From Streptomyces sp. R21 (lineage in GTDB: Bacteria > Actinomycetota > Actinomycetes > Streptomycetales > Streptomycetaceae), in the NCBI RefSeq assembly GCF_041051975.1, contig NZ_CP163435.1:9516501-9580500 (forward strand): 64,000 nucleotides of DNA. Direction: 5' to 3'. Of the stretch, positions 17,629 through 26,781 are shown one piece after another; position 1 is the first letter of the stretch; each line of letters starts with the position of its first letter. The position numbers and the translations under genes are program-made. The notes below the pieces were generated by a model that was not told the origin of the DNA, did no database searches, and saw nothing but the letters and a program-made list of their open reading frames with translations.

Positions 17629-17824
17629 AGGGTCGATCAACCGTGCTGCTCGTGACCTCGCGCGATACCTCCCGTGCAGCCCGGCCCTTCCAGCCCGTGA
17701 TGCCGGGTGGCCGTCTGTTCATCGGATGAGTGCATGGCCCCGAACGGGGGCGTCCTCTCACGCGATCCGGTGCACGCGTGGCGGCCGCCGTGCCGCTGGG
17801 GCGGGCCGCGCGTTGCACAGCGGC

Positions 17825-18037
17825 ATGAACGGCACTTCCATCACGTCGGGATACGTACGCCTGGAGCGCGCGGGGGGCCACCCGCCGCATGCCGACCTCA
17901 CGGCGTCGAGCAGACCGGACACTCCGATCTACGCCGGACTGGTCGCCGACTGGCGGGCCAGGGGCCGGACGGTTCCGGGCAGGCCGGGGCCGTGGCCCGG
18001 GGATCTCTCCGCCGGCGGTGAACCATGGCCACGCTGA
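17825..18037 (+). CDS. Possible small protein of unknown function
   Basis: A 70-codon ORF with Streptomyces-like third-position G/C. The central PIYAGLVADWRARGRTVPGRP resembles the P-I-Y-x-x-L-V-x-x-W-x-x-x-G-R-x-V-P pattern I recall from short hypothetical Streptomyces proteins. There is no Shine-Dalgarno before the ATG. It is the only gene candidate in the 955-bp stretch 17508-18462; from 18038 to the phosphatase start I see no convincing gene. It is a weak call. Confidence 0.35.
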   Translation: MNGTSITSGYVRLERAGGHPPHADLTASSRPDTPIYAGLVADWRARGRTVPGRPGPWPGDLSAGGEPWPR

Positions 18038-18462
18038 GCAGGCCCGGCCGTGTCCTGCCGCTTCCGCCCCGCGTTCATGGCCTGCGGCCGCGCCGGGGGC
18101 GGACCATCAGGGCGTCCACCTTGTTCCGGTGCCTGGTCGGGTGCCTGCGCCGATGGCGGCGGTACGGGGCGCGGGATCCGCTGGCGGAACTCGTGCGGAC
18201 GGCTGAGAACCTGCACTACGGCGGCGGAGAACGATGACATCCACCCGCGTGGTCCGGGGTGGGGGAGAGCCGAACCGGCGGTTCGCCGGATCTGGCTGCA
18301 CGTTTCGGCTACGTTCTGTGATGATCTGGCCAGTCGAACACGACTGCGCCGACTGCCGGTCCCGGGGGGACCATGGATGTACCGGGGACACTGGATGAGT
18401 GATGCGGGCCGGAGCCGGTCCGGAACGGCACAGCGAACGGAACGGGCGGAGGCGGTCCTCTG

Positions 18463-20553
18463 ATGAGTGCAGCCGGATCCTTGCGAACCGATTCCGACGA
18501 GCCGGGCCCCGGGACGTCCAGGCCGAGCGGACTGCTGGACGTGCTGGGCATGGCGGCGGTGGTGCTCGGCCCCGACGGACGCATCGTGCTGTGGAGCGCG
18601 CAGGCCGAGGAGCTGTTCGGCTACGCCGCCGAGGAGGCGCTGGGTCAGTACGCGGGGCGGCTGATGGTCCGCGAACAGCACCGGGGCCTGGTGGTGAAGC
18701 TGTTCGAGCGGGTGATGGACTCCGGTGAGGGCTGGGCCGGAGCGTTTCCCGTCCTCCACAAGGACGGCACCACACGGCTGGTGGAGTTCCGCAACACGCC
18801 GCTCGTGGACGACCGTGGAGTCCGCCACGCCCTGAGCCTGGCCACGGACCGTGGCACAGTGCGCCAGGTGGAGCGCGGGCTCGCGCTCTCGGCGCAGATG
18901 GTCTCGCAGTCCCCGATCGGCCTGGCGGTCCTCGACACCGATCTGCGGTACGTGACCGTCAACCCGGCGCTGGAACGGATCAACGGAGTGTCCGCTGCGG
19001 AACACCTCGGCCGATCGAGCCGGGAGGTCCTGCCGTTCCTCGACGTCGACGCCATCGAGAGCTCCCTGCGCCGGGTGCTGGACACCGGAGTTCCCCTCGT
19101 CGACCAGCAGGCCGTCGGCCGCACCCCGGCCGATCCGGACCACGACAGCGCCTGGTCGGTCTCCTTCTACCGCCTGGAGGACGCCGTCGGCACCGTCCTG
19201 GGCGTGGCCATCTCGGTGGTCGACGTCACCGAGCGGTATCTCGCGGGCATCGAGGCCGACCGGGCCCGACGCCGACTGGCGCTGATCGCCGACGCCTCGG
19301 CCCGCATCGGCACCACCCTCGAACTCGACCAGACCGCACGCGAGTTGGCCGACGTCGCCGTCCCCGAACTGGCGGACATCGCGGCCGTGGACCTGCTGGA
19401 CGACGTCCTGCAGGGGCGCCGCGCCCATGTGCTGCCCACCGGCCCGGTCGTCATCCGCGCCCTCGCCGTCAAGGCCGGCCACCCCACCGAGGCGCTCCGC
19501 GCCGCCGACCCGCCCGGCCACGTCGCCCGCTACGCGGCCGACCGCCTGGTCACCCAGTGCGTGCACACCGGCCGACCCGTCATCGTGCGCCACGTCGAGG
19601 ACCAGGACCTGCCGCGCATAGCCCGCGACGAGGAGGCGGCCACCCTGCTGGCCAGGGCGGGTGTCCACTCGTATCTCGCCGTGCCGCTGACCGCCCGCGG
19701 GGAGGTCATCGGTGCCCTGGACCTCAAACGCACGCGGAACCCGCTGCCCTTCAGCGACGACGACCTCGTCCTGGCGCGGGAGCTGGCCGCCCGCGCGGCG
19801 GTGCAGATCGACAACGCCCGCTGGTACCAGAGCGCGCGGACCACCGCCGTCACCCTCCAGCGCAGCCTGTTGCCCGGCAGCCCGCCCTCCACCGTCGGCC
19901 TGGAGGTCGCCTCCCGCTACCAGCCGGCCGACGCCGCCAGCGAGGTCGGCGGCGACTGGTTCGACCTCATCTCCCTGGAGGGCGACCGGACCGCGCTCGT
20001 CGTGGGGGACGTGATGGGCAGCGGCATCAGCGCCGCCGCCACCATGGGACGCCTGCGCACCGCGACCAGCACCCTCGCCTCACTCCAGCTCGAACCGGCC
20101 CGGCTGCTCGAACACCTCGACAAGATCACCGCCGGGCTGGACCACTACATCGCCACCTGCATCTACGCCGTGTACGACCCCCATCTGCGGCAGGTCCAGA
20201 TAGCAAACGCCGGCCATCTGCCGCCCGCCCTGGTCCGCGCCGAGGGCCCCTCGGAGCTGCTCGACCTGCCCACCGGTGCGCCCCTGGGCGTGGGCGGCGT
20301 CGCCTTCTCCACGACCACGGTCACGTTCGAACCGGGAGATCAGCTCGTGCTGTACACCGACGGGCTCGTCGAGACACGGCAGCACTCACTCGATGAGCGC
20401 CTCGCCACCTTCCTGGGCCTCCTGGACGACCCGAGCCGCCCCCTGGAAGCCCTCTGCGACCGGCTCCTGAGAACCCTGCGCCGTCCGGACAACCACGACG
20501 ACGTGGCCCTCCTCGTCGCCCGGGCGCGGGACTGGTCGGCGGGCGTCGCCTAG
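18463..20553 (+). CDS. PAS-PAS-GAF-SpoIIE phosphatase
   Basis: A 696-residue soluble sensor phosphatase. PAS 1 spans about residues 25-135 (VVLGPDGRIVLWSAQAEELFGY) and PAS 2 about 145-258 (SPIGLAVLDTDLRYVTVNPALERINGV). A GAF domain spans about 265-455, with HSYLAVPLTARGEVIGALDL near its end. The C-terminal SpoIIE/PPM domain spans about 465-695, with the metal-site VGGDWFDL, VGDVMGSG, LYTDGLVE and the closing NHDDVALLV. GGAGG lies about 10 nt before the ATG. It is monocistronic and has no STAS or kinase neighbour, so its substrate and sigma network are unknown. It is the second of three SpoIIE phosphatases in the window and has the same architecture logic as the one at 60036-61751. Confidence 0.88.
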   Translation: MSAAGSLRTDSDEPGPGTSRPSGLLDVLGMAAVVLGPDGRIVLWSAQAEELFGYAAEEALGQYAGRLMVREQHRGLVVKLFERVMDSGEGWAGAFPVLHKDGTTRLVEFRNTPLVDDRGVRHALSLATDRGTVRQVERGLALSAQMVSQSPIGLAVLDTDLRYVTVNPALERINGVSAAEHLGRSSREVLPFLDVDAIESSLRRVLDTGVPLVDQQAVGRTPADPDHDSAWSVSFYRLEDAVGTVLGVAISVVDVTERYLAGIEADRARRRLALIADASARIGTTLELDQTARELADVAVPELADIAAVDLLDDVLQGRRAHVLPTGPVVIRALAVKAGHPTEALRAADPPGHVARYAADRLVTQCVHTGRPVIVRHVEDQDLPRIARDEEAATLLARAGVHSYLAVPLTARGEVIGALDLKRTRNPLPFSDDDLVLARELAARAAVQIDNARWYQSARTTAVTLQRSLLPGSPPSTVGLEVASRYQPADAASEVGGDWFDLISLEGDRTALVVGDVMGSGISAAATMGRLRTATSTLASLQLEPARLLEHLDKITAGLDHYIATCIYAVYDPHLRQVQIANAGHLPPALVRAEGPSELLDLPTGAPLGVGGVAFSTTTVTFEPGDQLVLYTDGLVETRQHSLDERLATFLGLLDDPSRPLEALCDRLLRTLRRPDNHDDVALLVARARDWSAGVA

Positions 20554-20572
20554 AGGGCGACGAAGCGGACGG

Positions 20573-21130
20573 TCACCGTGCTGCCCTCCGGTAGCGCGCG
20601 AGGAGGGCGGCGCCGGCCTGCTCGGCCGACAGGCACTCCAGATACGCGGGCGGGCCACCGGCGGGGAAGAGCCGCTCGCCGGTGCCGAGGAGGGTGGGGA
20701 AGGTCAGCAGCCGGTACTCGTCGACCAGGTCCTCGGCCATCAACGCGTGGACGACGCTCAGGCTGCCGGCGACGATCACATCGCGCTGTTCACGCTTGAC
20801 CGCGTCGACGAGGTCGCCGTCGACGATCCGCGAGTTCCCCCACGCCGACGTGTCGGTCAGGGACCGGGTGGCGACCAGCTTCGGTACGGCGTTCATCCGC
20901 GCCGAGAACGGGTCGTCGCGTGTCGGCCACAGCCGCGAGAACAGCTCCCACGTGGTACGCCCCAGCAGCAGGACGCCGTCGTCCAGCGTGCTGCCGAGCC
21001 GGAACTTGTCCCCGCCCGCCGTCCCGGGCCCGTGCCGGAACGCCCAGCCGCCGGTCGGCGTTCCCCCGGCCCCGTCCGGGTCGGACACGATGCCGTCCAA
21101 GGTGATGAACTGAATGACGATGACGCTCAT
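20573..21130 (-). CDS. Dihydrofolate-reductase-fold protein (RibD C-terminal type)
   Basis: A 185-residue protein of the RibD C-terminal/DHFR-like superfamily. It has VIVIQFITLDGIVSDPDG at the N-terminus, LLLGRTTWELFSRLWP in the middle, DVIVAGSLSVVHALMAEDLVDEYRLL (the nucleotide-binding G-S strand-helix) and FPTLLGTGERLFP near the end. Such proteins are NADPH-binding reductases of unknown substrate. AAAGGA is 8-9 nt before the ATG. It lies 57 nt downstream of a SigG-like sigma factor on the same strand; this pairing is often seen for that ECF group, so it is probably a target or partner in the same transcript. Confidence 0.8.
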   Translation of the reverse strand: MSVIVIQFITLDGIVSDPDGAGGTPTGGWAFRHGPGTAGGDKFRLGSTLDDGVLLLGRTTWELFSRLWPTRDDPFSARMNAVPKLVATRSLTDTSAWGNSRIVDGDLVDAVKREQRDVIVAGSLSVVHALMAEDLVDEYRLLTFPTLLGTGERLFPAGGPPAYLECLSAEQAGAALLARYRRAAR

Positions 21131-21186
21131 GAGGTGGGTCCTTTCGATCGATGCTCACCGGTACATACCGGCGGCACCGGCCCCAC

Positions 21187-22125
21187 TCATCGCGGCCGGT
21201 GAAATTCCTCCGAAGAAATCTCCCGAGGCAGGTCGAAGGCGTCGAAGACCCGCGGATCGGCGAACACGACGTTGCGCGTGACGCGGCCGCCGGTGACCGT
21301 GAGGACCTGGAGCGTGTGCAGCCGGTGCCTGCCGCCGGGCTCGGGCGCGTACGCGGCGAGGGCGGGCTGCCCGTTGGCGGTGAGATACCGCGTGCCCCAG
21401 CCCGTCCCGCGCATCCGGAACACGCGGTCCATGAACAGCCCGTAGTCGCGACTGCTGCGGTACCACAATGGCACCGGCGGCATTTCCAGCACCGCCTCGT
21501 CGGTGAGGAGCCGCACGAGCGCGGGGACGTCGGCCGACTCGAACGCCCGCAGATAGCGCTGGACCACCGCGCGCACCCCGGCATCGTCCGGCTCCGTGAC
21601 CTCGTCGACGCCGCCCTCGTCCGCGAGAGCGGCACGGGCCCGCTGCAGCGTGCTGTTGACAGCCGCCGCCGTCGTCCCGAGTTGCTCGGCGACCTCGGCG
21701 GCGCTGAACTCCAGCACCTCACGCAGTACGAGTACGGCCCGCTGACGCGGCGGCAGGAACTGCATCGCCGCAACCAGCGCGAGCCGCAGATCGGTCCGCA
21801 CCTCCGTGTCGAACCGGGCATCCGGAAACGGCTGCAGCCACGGCACGTCGAGAGCCGGCGTGAGTGGTGCCTCAGGATCCGCGCTCGGCGCGCCCAGCCC
21901 GGACGGCAACGGCCGCCGCGCGCGCCCCTCCAGCGCGGTCAGACACACGTTGGTCGCGATGCGGTAGAGCCAGGTCCGTACGGACGCACGCGTGCCGTCG
22001 TACCGGTCGCGGGCCTTCCAGGCGCGCAGCATCGTCTCCTGGACCAGATCCTCGGCCTCGTGGAACGAGCCCAGCATCCGGTAGCAGTACGCCACCAGCT
22101 CACCTCGGTACGGCTCGAAGTCCAC
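21187..22125 (-). CDS. SigG-like ECF sigma factor with C-terminal SnoaL domain
   Basis: A 312-residue protein. Sigma region 2 (AEDLVQETMLRAWKA, VRTWLYRIATNVCLTALEGR) is followed by the characteristic linker RRPLPSGLG and WLQPFPD. Region 4 (FLPPRQRAVLVLREVLEFSAAEVAEQL) comes next, then a SnoaL/NTF2-like domain over the last 130 residues. The RRPLP and QPFPD linker resembles mycobacterial SigG. In this group the SnoaL domain replaces a separate anti-sigma factor and modulates activity. The start is GTG at 22125 with no clear ribosome-binding site; the nearer ATG at 22133 is out of frame. It is followed by the reductase gene. Confidence 0.85.
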   Translation of the reverse strand: MDFEPYRGELVAYCYRMLGSFHEAEDLVQETMLRAWKARDRYDGTRASVRTWLYRIATNVCLTALEGRARRPLPSGLGAPSADPEAPLTPALDVPWLQPFPDARFDTEVRTDLRLALVAAMQFLPPRQRAVLVLREVLEFSAAEVAEQLGTTAAAVNSTLQRARAALADEGGVDEVTEPDDAGVRAVVQRYLRAFESADVPALVRLLTDEAVLEMPPVPLWYRSSRDYGLFMDRVFRMRGTGWGTRYLTANGQPALAAYAPEPGGRHRLHTLQVLTVTGGRVTRNVVFADPRVFDAFDLPREISSEEFHRPR

Positions 22126-22175
22126 GCACTCATAATGGCGTACAGGGTGACCGAGGTGCCGGTGAGAGCCTCGCG

Positions 22176-22712
22176 TCAGTGGCGCGACGCGGGGGAGGCG
22201 AAGTCGCCGCGCAGGATGCTGTAGCGCACGAGATCGCGCCACTGTCCGTCGCGGAACACGACGCTGCGGTGCACGCCCTCGCGGGTGAATCCGGCCTTTT
22301 CCAGGGCACGTTGCTCGGCGGTGTTGCCCACCTCGGTGTCCGCCTCGATCCGCTGCACGAGGGTGTGGGCGAACAGGTAGTGGACCAACTGCCGCTGTGC
22401 CTCGGTGCCCACGCCCTTGCCGCGTGCGTCCGGCAGGAGGCCGATGCCGACGTTCCAGTAGAACGTGCTGCGGGTGACGACGACCTTCCGCCAGGCGACG
22501 AAACCCAGCTGCTCGGTGTCGCGTACGACCATCAGATGACCCGAGTCGTCGGTGAGCAGTCCGTTCTCCGCCCACAGACGGCGCCAGCGGCCGGTCTCCG
22601 ACCAACCGAACCACTGGAAGGGCCCGGAGACCTCCGGTTCCGTTCGGAACCGGTCCATGACGGGCAGGTCGTGTTCGGCGACGGGGCGCAGGGTCACATG
22701 ATCGACGCTCAT
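22176..22712 (-). CDS. GNAT acetyltransferase, RimJ/RimL type
   Basis: A 178-residue single GNAT domain: VTLRPVAEHDLPVMDRF at the N-terminus, the acetyl-CoA loop GIGLLPDARGKGVGTEAQRQL (R-G-K-G-x-G/T pattern), then VQRIEADTEVGNTAEQRALEKAGF, the motif B region of the RimJ/RimL class. It may acetylate a protein N-terminus or a small amine. TAAGCT lies 8 nt before the ATG on the coding strand with no Shine-Dalgarno, so it may be leaderless. It is divergent from another GNAT gene. Confidence 0.82.
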   Translation of the reverse strand: MSVDHVTLRPVAEHDLPVMDRFRTEPEVSGPFQWFGWSETGRWRRLWAENGLLTDDSGHLMVVRDTEQLGFVAWRKVVVTRSTFYWNVGIGLLPDARGKGVGTEAQRQLVHYLFAHTLVQRIEADTEVGNTAEQRALEKAGFTREGVHRSVVFRDGQWRDLVRYSILRGDFASPASRH

Positions 22713-22902
22713 ACGTCGCAAGCTTAGGCTGCCCGTCCGGGCCGGCGTCGTGGCCCGCACCGGAGCCCAACGCCGTTGGGGGAGTGGCCGGTTGGGCGGC
22801 CGTCCGCATGATCGCGGCGTGGCGTGCGCCGCGCCGATCGGGAAGGATGCTGCGCGTGCGGCCGAGCACCGCATCGAAGCCCTCATGGAATGGAGCGCGC
22901 AG

Positions 22903-23757
22903 ATGACCTCTCCGGGTCCCCAAGACCTCGTCGTCACCCAGGCCTCACTCGACGACTGGCCGGTGATCAGCGGCTGGGCGGCGGACGAGGGGTGGAACCC
23001 CGGACTGTCCGACGGCCCGAGCTTCTTCGCCCAGGACCCCGGAGGTTTCTTCCTCGGCCGCATCGACGGGGAGCCGGTCTCGGCGATCTCCGTCGTCAAC
23101 TACGGCGGCGACTACGCCTTCCTGGGCTGCTACCTCGTACGCCCCGACCTGCGCGGCCGCGGCTACGGCCTCGCCACCTGGAAGGCAGCCCTCGCCCACG
23201 CGGAAGGCCGGACCATCGGCCTCGACGGTGTCGTCGCCCAGCAGTCCAACTATCGTCAGTCCGGCTTCGAACTCGCCCACCGCACCATCCGTTTCAACGG
23301 CACCGCGCCCGCGGGGGAGGCGGATCCCGAAGTGCGGCCCGCCCAACCGGCCGACCTCGACGCGCTCACGGCGTACGACAGCGCCTGCTATCCCGCGGAC
23401 CGCCCGCTCTTCCTGCAGCGGTGGCTGACCGGCGCCGGCCACCGGGCCTTCCTCCGCCGCACCGAAGGACGCGTCACCGGCTACGGCGTCATCCGGCCCG
23501 CCCGCGACGCACTGCGCATCGGCCCGCTGTTCGCCGACACCGCCGAGGACGCCCAGGCCCTCTTCACCGCGCTGACCGCCGACGCCACCGGGAGCGAGGT
23601 CGCCATCGACATCCCCGAGACGAACGCCGCAGGGATCGCTCTCGTCGAGAAACTCGGCTTCACACCGTCCTTCGAAACGGCCCGCATGTACACCGGACCG
23701 GTCAGGCCGTTCGCCTCGGAGCGCGTCTTCGGCGTGACCACCCTCGAACTCGGCTAG
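22903..23757 (+). CDS. Two-domain GNAT acetyltransferase
   Basis: A 284-residue protein with two GNAT-like halves. The N-terminal half has CYLVRPDLRGRGYGLATWKAAL, a complete acetyl-CoA-binding R-G-x-G-x-G/A motif. The C-terminal half (from about residue 150) is a degenerate GNAT fold of the type often found in such tandem proteins. The ATG at 22903 was chosen over one at 22885 because TGGAG lies 7 nt upstream. The substrate is unknown. Confidence 0.82.
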   Translation: MTSPGPQDLVVTQASLDDWPVISGWAADEGWNPGLSDGPSFFAQDPGGFFLGRIDGEPVSAISVVNYGGDYAFLGCYLVRPDLRGRGYGLATWKAALAHAEGRTIGLDGVVAQQSNYRQSGFELAHRTIRFNGTAPAGEADPEVRPAQPADLDALTAYDSACYPADRPLFLQRWLTGAGHRAFLRRTEGRVTGYGVIRPARDALRIGPLFADTAEDAQALFTALTADATGSEVAIDIPETNAAGIALVEKLGFTPSFETARMYTGPVRPFASERVFGVTTLELG

Positions 23758-23876
23758 GAGGAGTGAACCGGCCTGCCCCACGGGGTTGGTGACCGGCGGC
23801 GATCAGGCCGGATCCTTCGGTCTGCTGTCAGCAGATCCCCCTGGGCGCATGGTCGTCGCGGTGCTTGGGTGGCGGG

Positions 23877-24863
23877 ATGGAGATCCTGGTTCTGGGCGGA
23901 ACGGCATGGGTGGGCCGGGAATTGTCCCGGCAGGCGCTGGCGCGCGGTCATCGGGTGACGTGTCTGGCGCGTGGCGAAAGCGGCGAAGTCGCCGACGGAG
24001 CGGTGCTGGTGGCCGCTGACCGGCGCGATCCCTCGGCATATGATCCGCTGCTCGACCGGGCATGGGACGCGGTGGTCGAGGTGTCGTGGCAGCCGGGGTT
24101 CGTCCGTGCGGCGCTCGACGCTCTGGGGAAGCGGGCCGGGCACTGGGTCTACGTCTCTTCGGTGAGCGCCTATGCCTCCCACGCCGTGCTGCACGCGGAC
24201 GAGTCCGCTGCCCTCCTGCCGCCGACCGACCGGAGCGAGGTCGACCGCGCGGTGTACGGCGAGGCGAAGGTGGCGTGCGAGCAGGCGTCGACGGCGGTCG
24301 TGGGGGATCGTCTGCTGATCGCTCGCGCCGGTCTCATCGGCGGCCCGGGCGATCACAGTGGCCGCTCCGGCTACTGGGTGGCCCGTGCCGCACGCGATCC
24401 GCGCGGGCCGCTGCTCGTTCCCGACGCGCCGGCCGTTCCGACCCAGGTGGTCGACGCGCGGGACCTCTCCGCCTGGCTGCTGGATGCCGCGGAGACGGGG
24501 CGCGTCGGCACCTACAACGCCGTCGGCCCCGTCGTCCCCCTCGGGGAGTGGATCGAGCTGTCGCGCACCCTGGGCGGGCACACCGGCCCGGTGGTCGCCG
24601 CCGACCCGGCGTGGCTGCTGGCGAACGGGGTGGCCCAGTACATGGGGGCCGAGTCCCTGCCGATGTGGCTGGCCGAGCCGGGCTGGGAAGGGTGGTCGGC
24701 CCGCAGCGGGGCCGCGGCGCGGGCCGCGGGACTGCGTCATCGACCCCGCGCGGAGTTGCTCGCGGACACGCTGCGCTGGGAACGCGAACAGGGCCTGGAG
24801 CGGACCAGGCGAGCGGGCCTCAGCGCACCGCGCGAACGCGAGTTGCTCGACGCCCTCGGCTGA
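23877..24863 (+). CDS. NAD-dependent epimerase/reductase (SDR)
   Basis: A 328-residue Rossmann protein starting MEILVLGGTAWVGRELSRQAL, with the atypical/extended SDR motif G-G-T-x-x-V-G. YVSSVSAYAS and the YGEAKVACE region hold the Ser and Y-x-x-x-K catalytic residues. The C-terminal part has a substrate-binding lobe (VAQYMGAESLPMWLAEPGWEGW). It probably reduces or epimerises a small sugar- or ketone-like substrate. The ATG at 23877 follows a GGTGGCGGG run; an in-frame TTG 12 nt upstream is possible. No partner genes are adjacent. Confidence 0.8.
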   Translation: MEILVLGGTAWVGRELSRQALARGHRVTCLARGESGEVADGAVLVAADRRDPSAYDPLLDRAWDAVVEVSWQPGFVRAALDALGKRAGHWVYVSSVSAYASHAVLHADESAALLPPTDRSEVDRAVYGEAKVACEQASTAVVGDRLLIARAGLIGGPGDHSGRSGYWVARAARDPRGPLLVPDAPAVPTQVVDARDLSAWLLDAAETGRVGTYNAVGPVVPLGEWIELSRTLGGHTGPVVAADPAWLLANGVAQYMGAESLPMWLAEPGWEGWSARSGAAARAAGLRHRPRAELLADTLRWEREQGLERTRRAGLSAPRERELLDALG

Positions 24864-24935
24864 CGGGGTCGGCTGACGAGGTCGGCCTTCGCGCCGATGG
24901 CGGTGGTGACCTGCCCCGGCGTCAACGTCGCACTC

Positions 24936-26312
24936 CTACTGGCTCGGCCGCATCGCCGTCGACTCCCGGGACGCCGCAGCCGCCGTATCGCAGACGCAGG
25001 ACACGACAGAAGCCTTCGAGCGTCCGCCAACCGGGCGACCGCCCGCTCCGCGCCCGTCCACCCCTCGGCCGTCCACCGCTCGCCCGTCCACCAATCGAGC
25101 ATCGCCCGCCCGCCGCCGCACCGGAAACGCCATCCGCCGCCCCACCACCACGACGACCAGCGCCCCCGCGACCAACGGAAACGCCGTCCAGGGCAGGGCC
25201 GACGCCCCGGCATCCTCCAGTACGAGCCCACCCGTGAACGACCCCGCCGCGATGCCCGTGTTGTACACGGTGGTCTGCAGCGAGGTGGCCACGTCCGCGT
25301 GGGCGGGGCCGGAGGCGTCGACCAGCGCGGTCTGGATCAGGGTCGGTGCCCCGCCGAAGGCCGCGCCCCACAGGGCGACCGCGACGAGCAGGACGGCGGG
25401 ACTGCGCGCGGCCAGGCCGAGCGCGAGCATGGCCCCCGCGATCACCGCGAGAGACGTCAGCAGGGTGCGCCGTAGATGAGCGTCGACCAGTACGCCGACG
25501 ATCCAGATCCCGACGACGGTGGCGAGCCCGAACACCAGAAGGACGAGACCGGTGTGGCCGAACCCCACATGCTCCGCGAACGGCGCCACGTAGGTGTATA
25601 TCGCCTGGTGCCCCAGCAGCAGAAGCAGGGTGACCGACAGGATGGGCACGATCCCGGGGAGGCCGGCGACGCGGCGCAGCGGTACGTGCGTGCCGGCCGC
25701 CTCGCCGGGGAAGTCCGGCACCTGCCACCGCACCCAGACCACCAGCAGGGCGGCGAGCACTGCCGGTACGGCGAAGGCGGCGCGCCAGCCGAGTGCCTCG
25801 GCGAGCGCGCTGCCGGCCGGAACGCCCAGGGACAGGGCGAGGGTAATCCCCGCGAGGACGACGGCGATCGCGCGGCCGCGCCGCTCCGCGGGGACCATAC
25901 GGGCCGCGTAGCCGACGAGCATCGCCCAGAGCGTGCCGCCCATGACGCCGGCCGTGAGCCGGACGGTGAAGGTCAGTGCGTACGACGTCGAGAGCGCCGT
26001 GACGGCGTTGCAGCAGGCGAAGCCCACGAGTGTGCCGATCAGGACCCGGCGGCGCGGCTGTCCGCGCAGTGCGGCCGTGAGCGGGATCGCGGCCAGGAAG
26101 GAGGCGAGCGCGTAACCGGTCACCAGGAACCCGACACGCCCTTCGGAGACGCCCAGGGCCGGTGCCATCCGCGGCAGCAGTCCCGCCGGGAGCAGTTCGG
26201 TCAGGACAGCGGTGAAGGCGGCGGTGGACAGGGCGAGCAGACCCCACCACGGCAGTGCGGGGGTGGGGCGGGAGGACATGGCGGTGCCCTTGGCCATGGG
26301 TGCGGTGGACAT
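24936..26312 (-). CDS. MFS efflux transporter (DHA1-type)
   Basis: A 458-residue, 12-helix drug:H+ antiporter-like protein. ELLPAGLLP in helix 1, RGQPRRRVLIGTL after helix 2, and the antiporter motif C-like AGITLALSLGVPAG in helix 5 support export. The last 60 residues are a cytoplasmic tail containing a VDGR[A/G] pentapeptide repeat encoded by 15-bp DNA repeats (GTCCACC at 25056, 25071 and 25086). It is divergent from a MerR regulator with a palindrome between them. ATG 26312 has no ribosome-binding site and lies 6 nt after CAGCAT, which fits a leaderless start; internal ATGs at 26297 and 26279 (AAGGG upstream) are alternatives. Confidence 0.82.
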   Translation of the reverse strand: MSTAPMAKGTAMSSRPTPALPWWGLLALSTAAFTAVLTELLPAGLLPRMAPALGVSEGRVGFLVTGYALASFLAAIPLTAALRGQPRRRVLIGTLVGFACCNAVTALSTSYALTFTVRLTAGVMGGTLWAMLVGYAARMVPAERRGRAIAVVLAGITLALSLGVPAGSALAEALGWRAAFAVPAVLAALLVVWVRWQVPDFPGEAAGTHVPLRRVAGLPGIVPILSVTLLLLLGHQAIYTYVAPFAEHVGFGHTGLVLLVFGLATVVGIWIVGVLVDAHLRRTLLTSLAVIAGAMLALGLAARSPAVLLVAVALWGAAFGGAPTLIQTALVDASGPAHADVATSLQTTVYNTGIAAGSFTGGLVLEDAGASALPWTAFPLVAGALVVVVVGRRMAFPVRRRAGDARLVDGRAVDGRGVDGRGAGGRPVGGRSKASVVSCVCDTAAAASRESTAMRPSQ

Positions 26313-26327
26313 GGCACCATGCTGAAA

Positions 26328-26347
26328 CCTTCACATCAGTGTGAAGG
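26328..26347. promoter_or_regulatory. MerR-type palindrome between MFS and merR genes
   Basis: CCTTCACA TCAG TGTGAAGG has perfect 8-bp arms. On the minus strand it lies between TTGCCT and CAGCAT, separated by 20 bp, close to the long 19-20 bp spacer of MerR-activated promoters. The adjacent MerR protein is the likely ligand-responsive activator of the MFS gene. Confidence 0.75.
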
Positions 26348-26391
26348 CAAGCGTGCCGTCCCCGACCGGCACCGCAAGCGGGTGGAGAGCC

Positions 26392-26781
26392 ATGAAGATC
26401 GGTGAACTGTCGCGCCGCACCGGCGTCCCCACCAGGATGCTGCGCTACTACGAGGAGCAGGACCTCCTGCACCCCGAGCGGGCCGAGAACGGCTACCGGG
26501 AGTACGGGGAGTCGGCGGTCGCGTGTGTACGGCAGCTGCGCGGGCTCCTCGACTCCGGCCTCACCACCGAGATCATCCGAGTCATCCTGCCGTTCCTGTC
26601 CGACCCCGGCGAGATTCATCTCCACCCCGAGTGCCTCACCCCGGAGACCGCCGCGCTGCTGAGCGGCGAGATCGACCGTATCCAGAGCCGCATCGACTGC
26701 CTGGCCCGCAACCGGGACGCGCTGCGGTCCTATCTGGCGGCGGTTCGGCCCGCCGCTGCTGAGGCGGGGGAGGTCAGCTGA
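26392..26781 (+). CDS. MerR-family transcriptional regulator
   Basis: A 129-residue MerR protein: MKIGELSRRTGVPTRMLRYYEEQDLL is the winged HTH, followed by the ENGYREYGESAVACVRQLRGLLDSGL second wing. A C-terminal dimerisation coiled coil covers about residues 85-120. The short C-terminus lacks the CxC metal motifs of MerR/SoxR metal or redox sensors, so a small organic effector is likelier. GGTGGAGAG precedes the ATG. It probably controls the divergent efflux pump through the palindrome at 26328-26347. Its stop overlaps the convergent MBL gene by 8 bp. Confidence 0.88.
   Translation: MKIGELSRRTGVPTRMLRYYEEQDLLHPERAENGYREYGESAVACVRQLRGLLDSGLTTEIIRVILPFLSDPGEIHLHPECLTPETAALLSGEIDRIQSRIDCLARNRDALRSYLAAVRPAAAEAGEVS

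Noticed and set aside
18038..18462. Small ORFs between the short hypothetical gene and the PAS-PAS phosphatase
   Set aside because: The candidate frames (for example 18025-18237) are Arg-rich, have no family resemblance and lack a ribosome-binding site.
25056..25092. Possible minisatellite or CRISPR-like repeats (GTCCACC every 15 bp)
   Set aside because: They are three short in-frame repeats encoding VDGR pentapeptides in the MFS tail, with no spacers.
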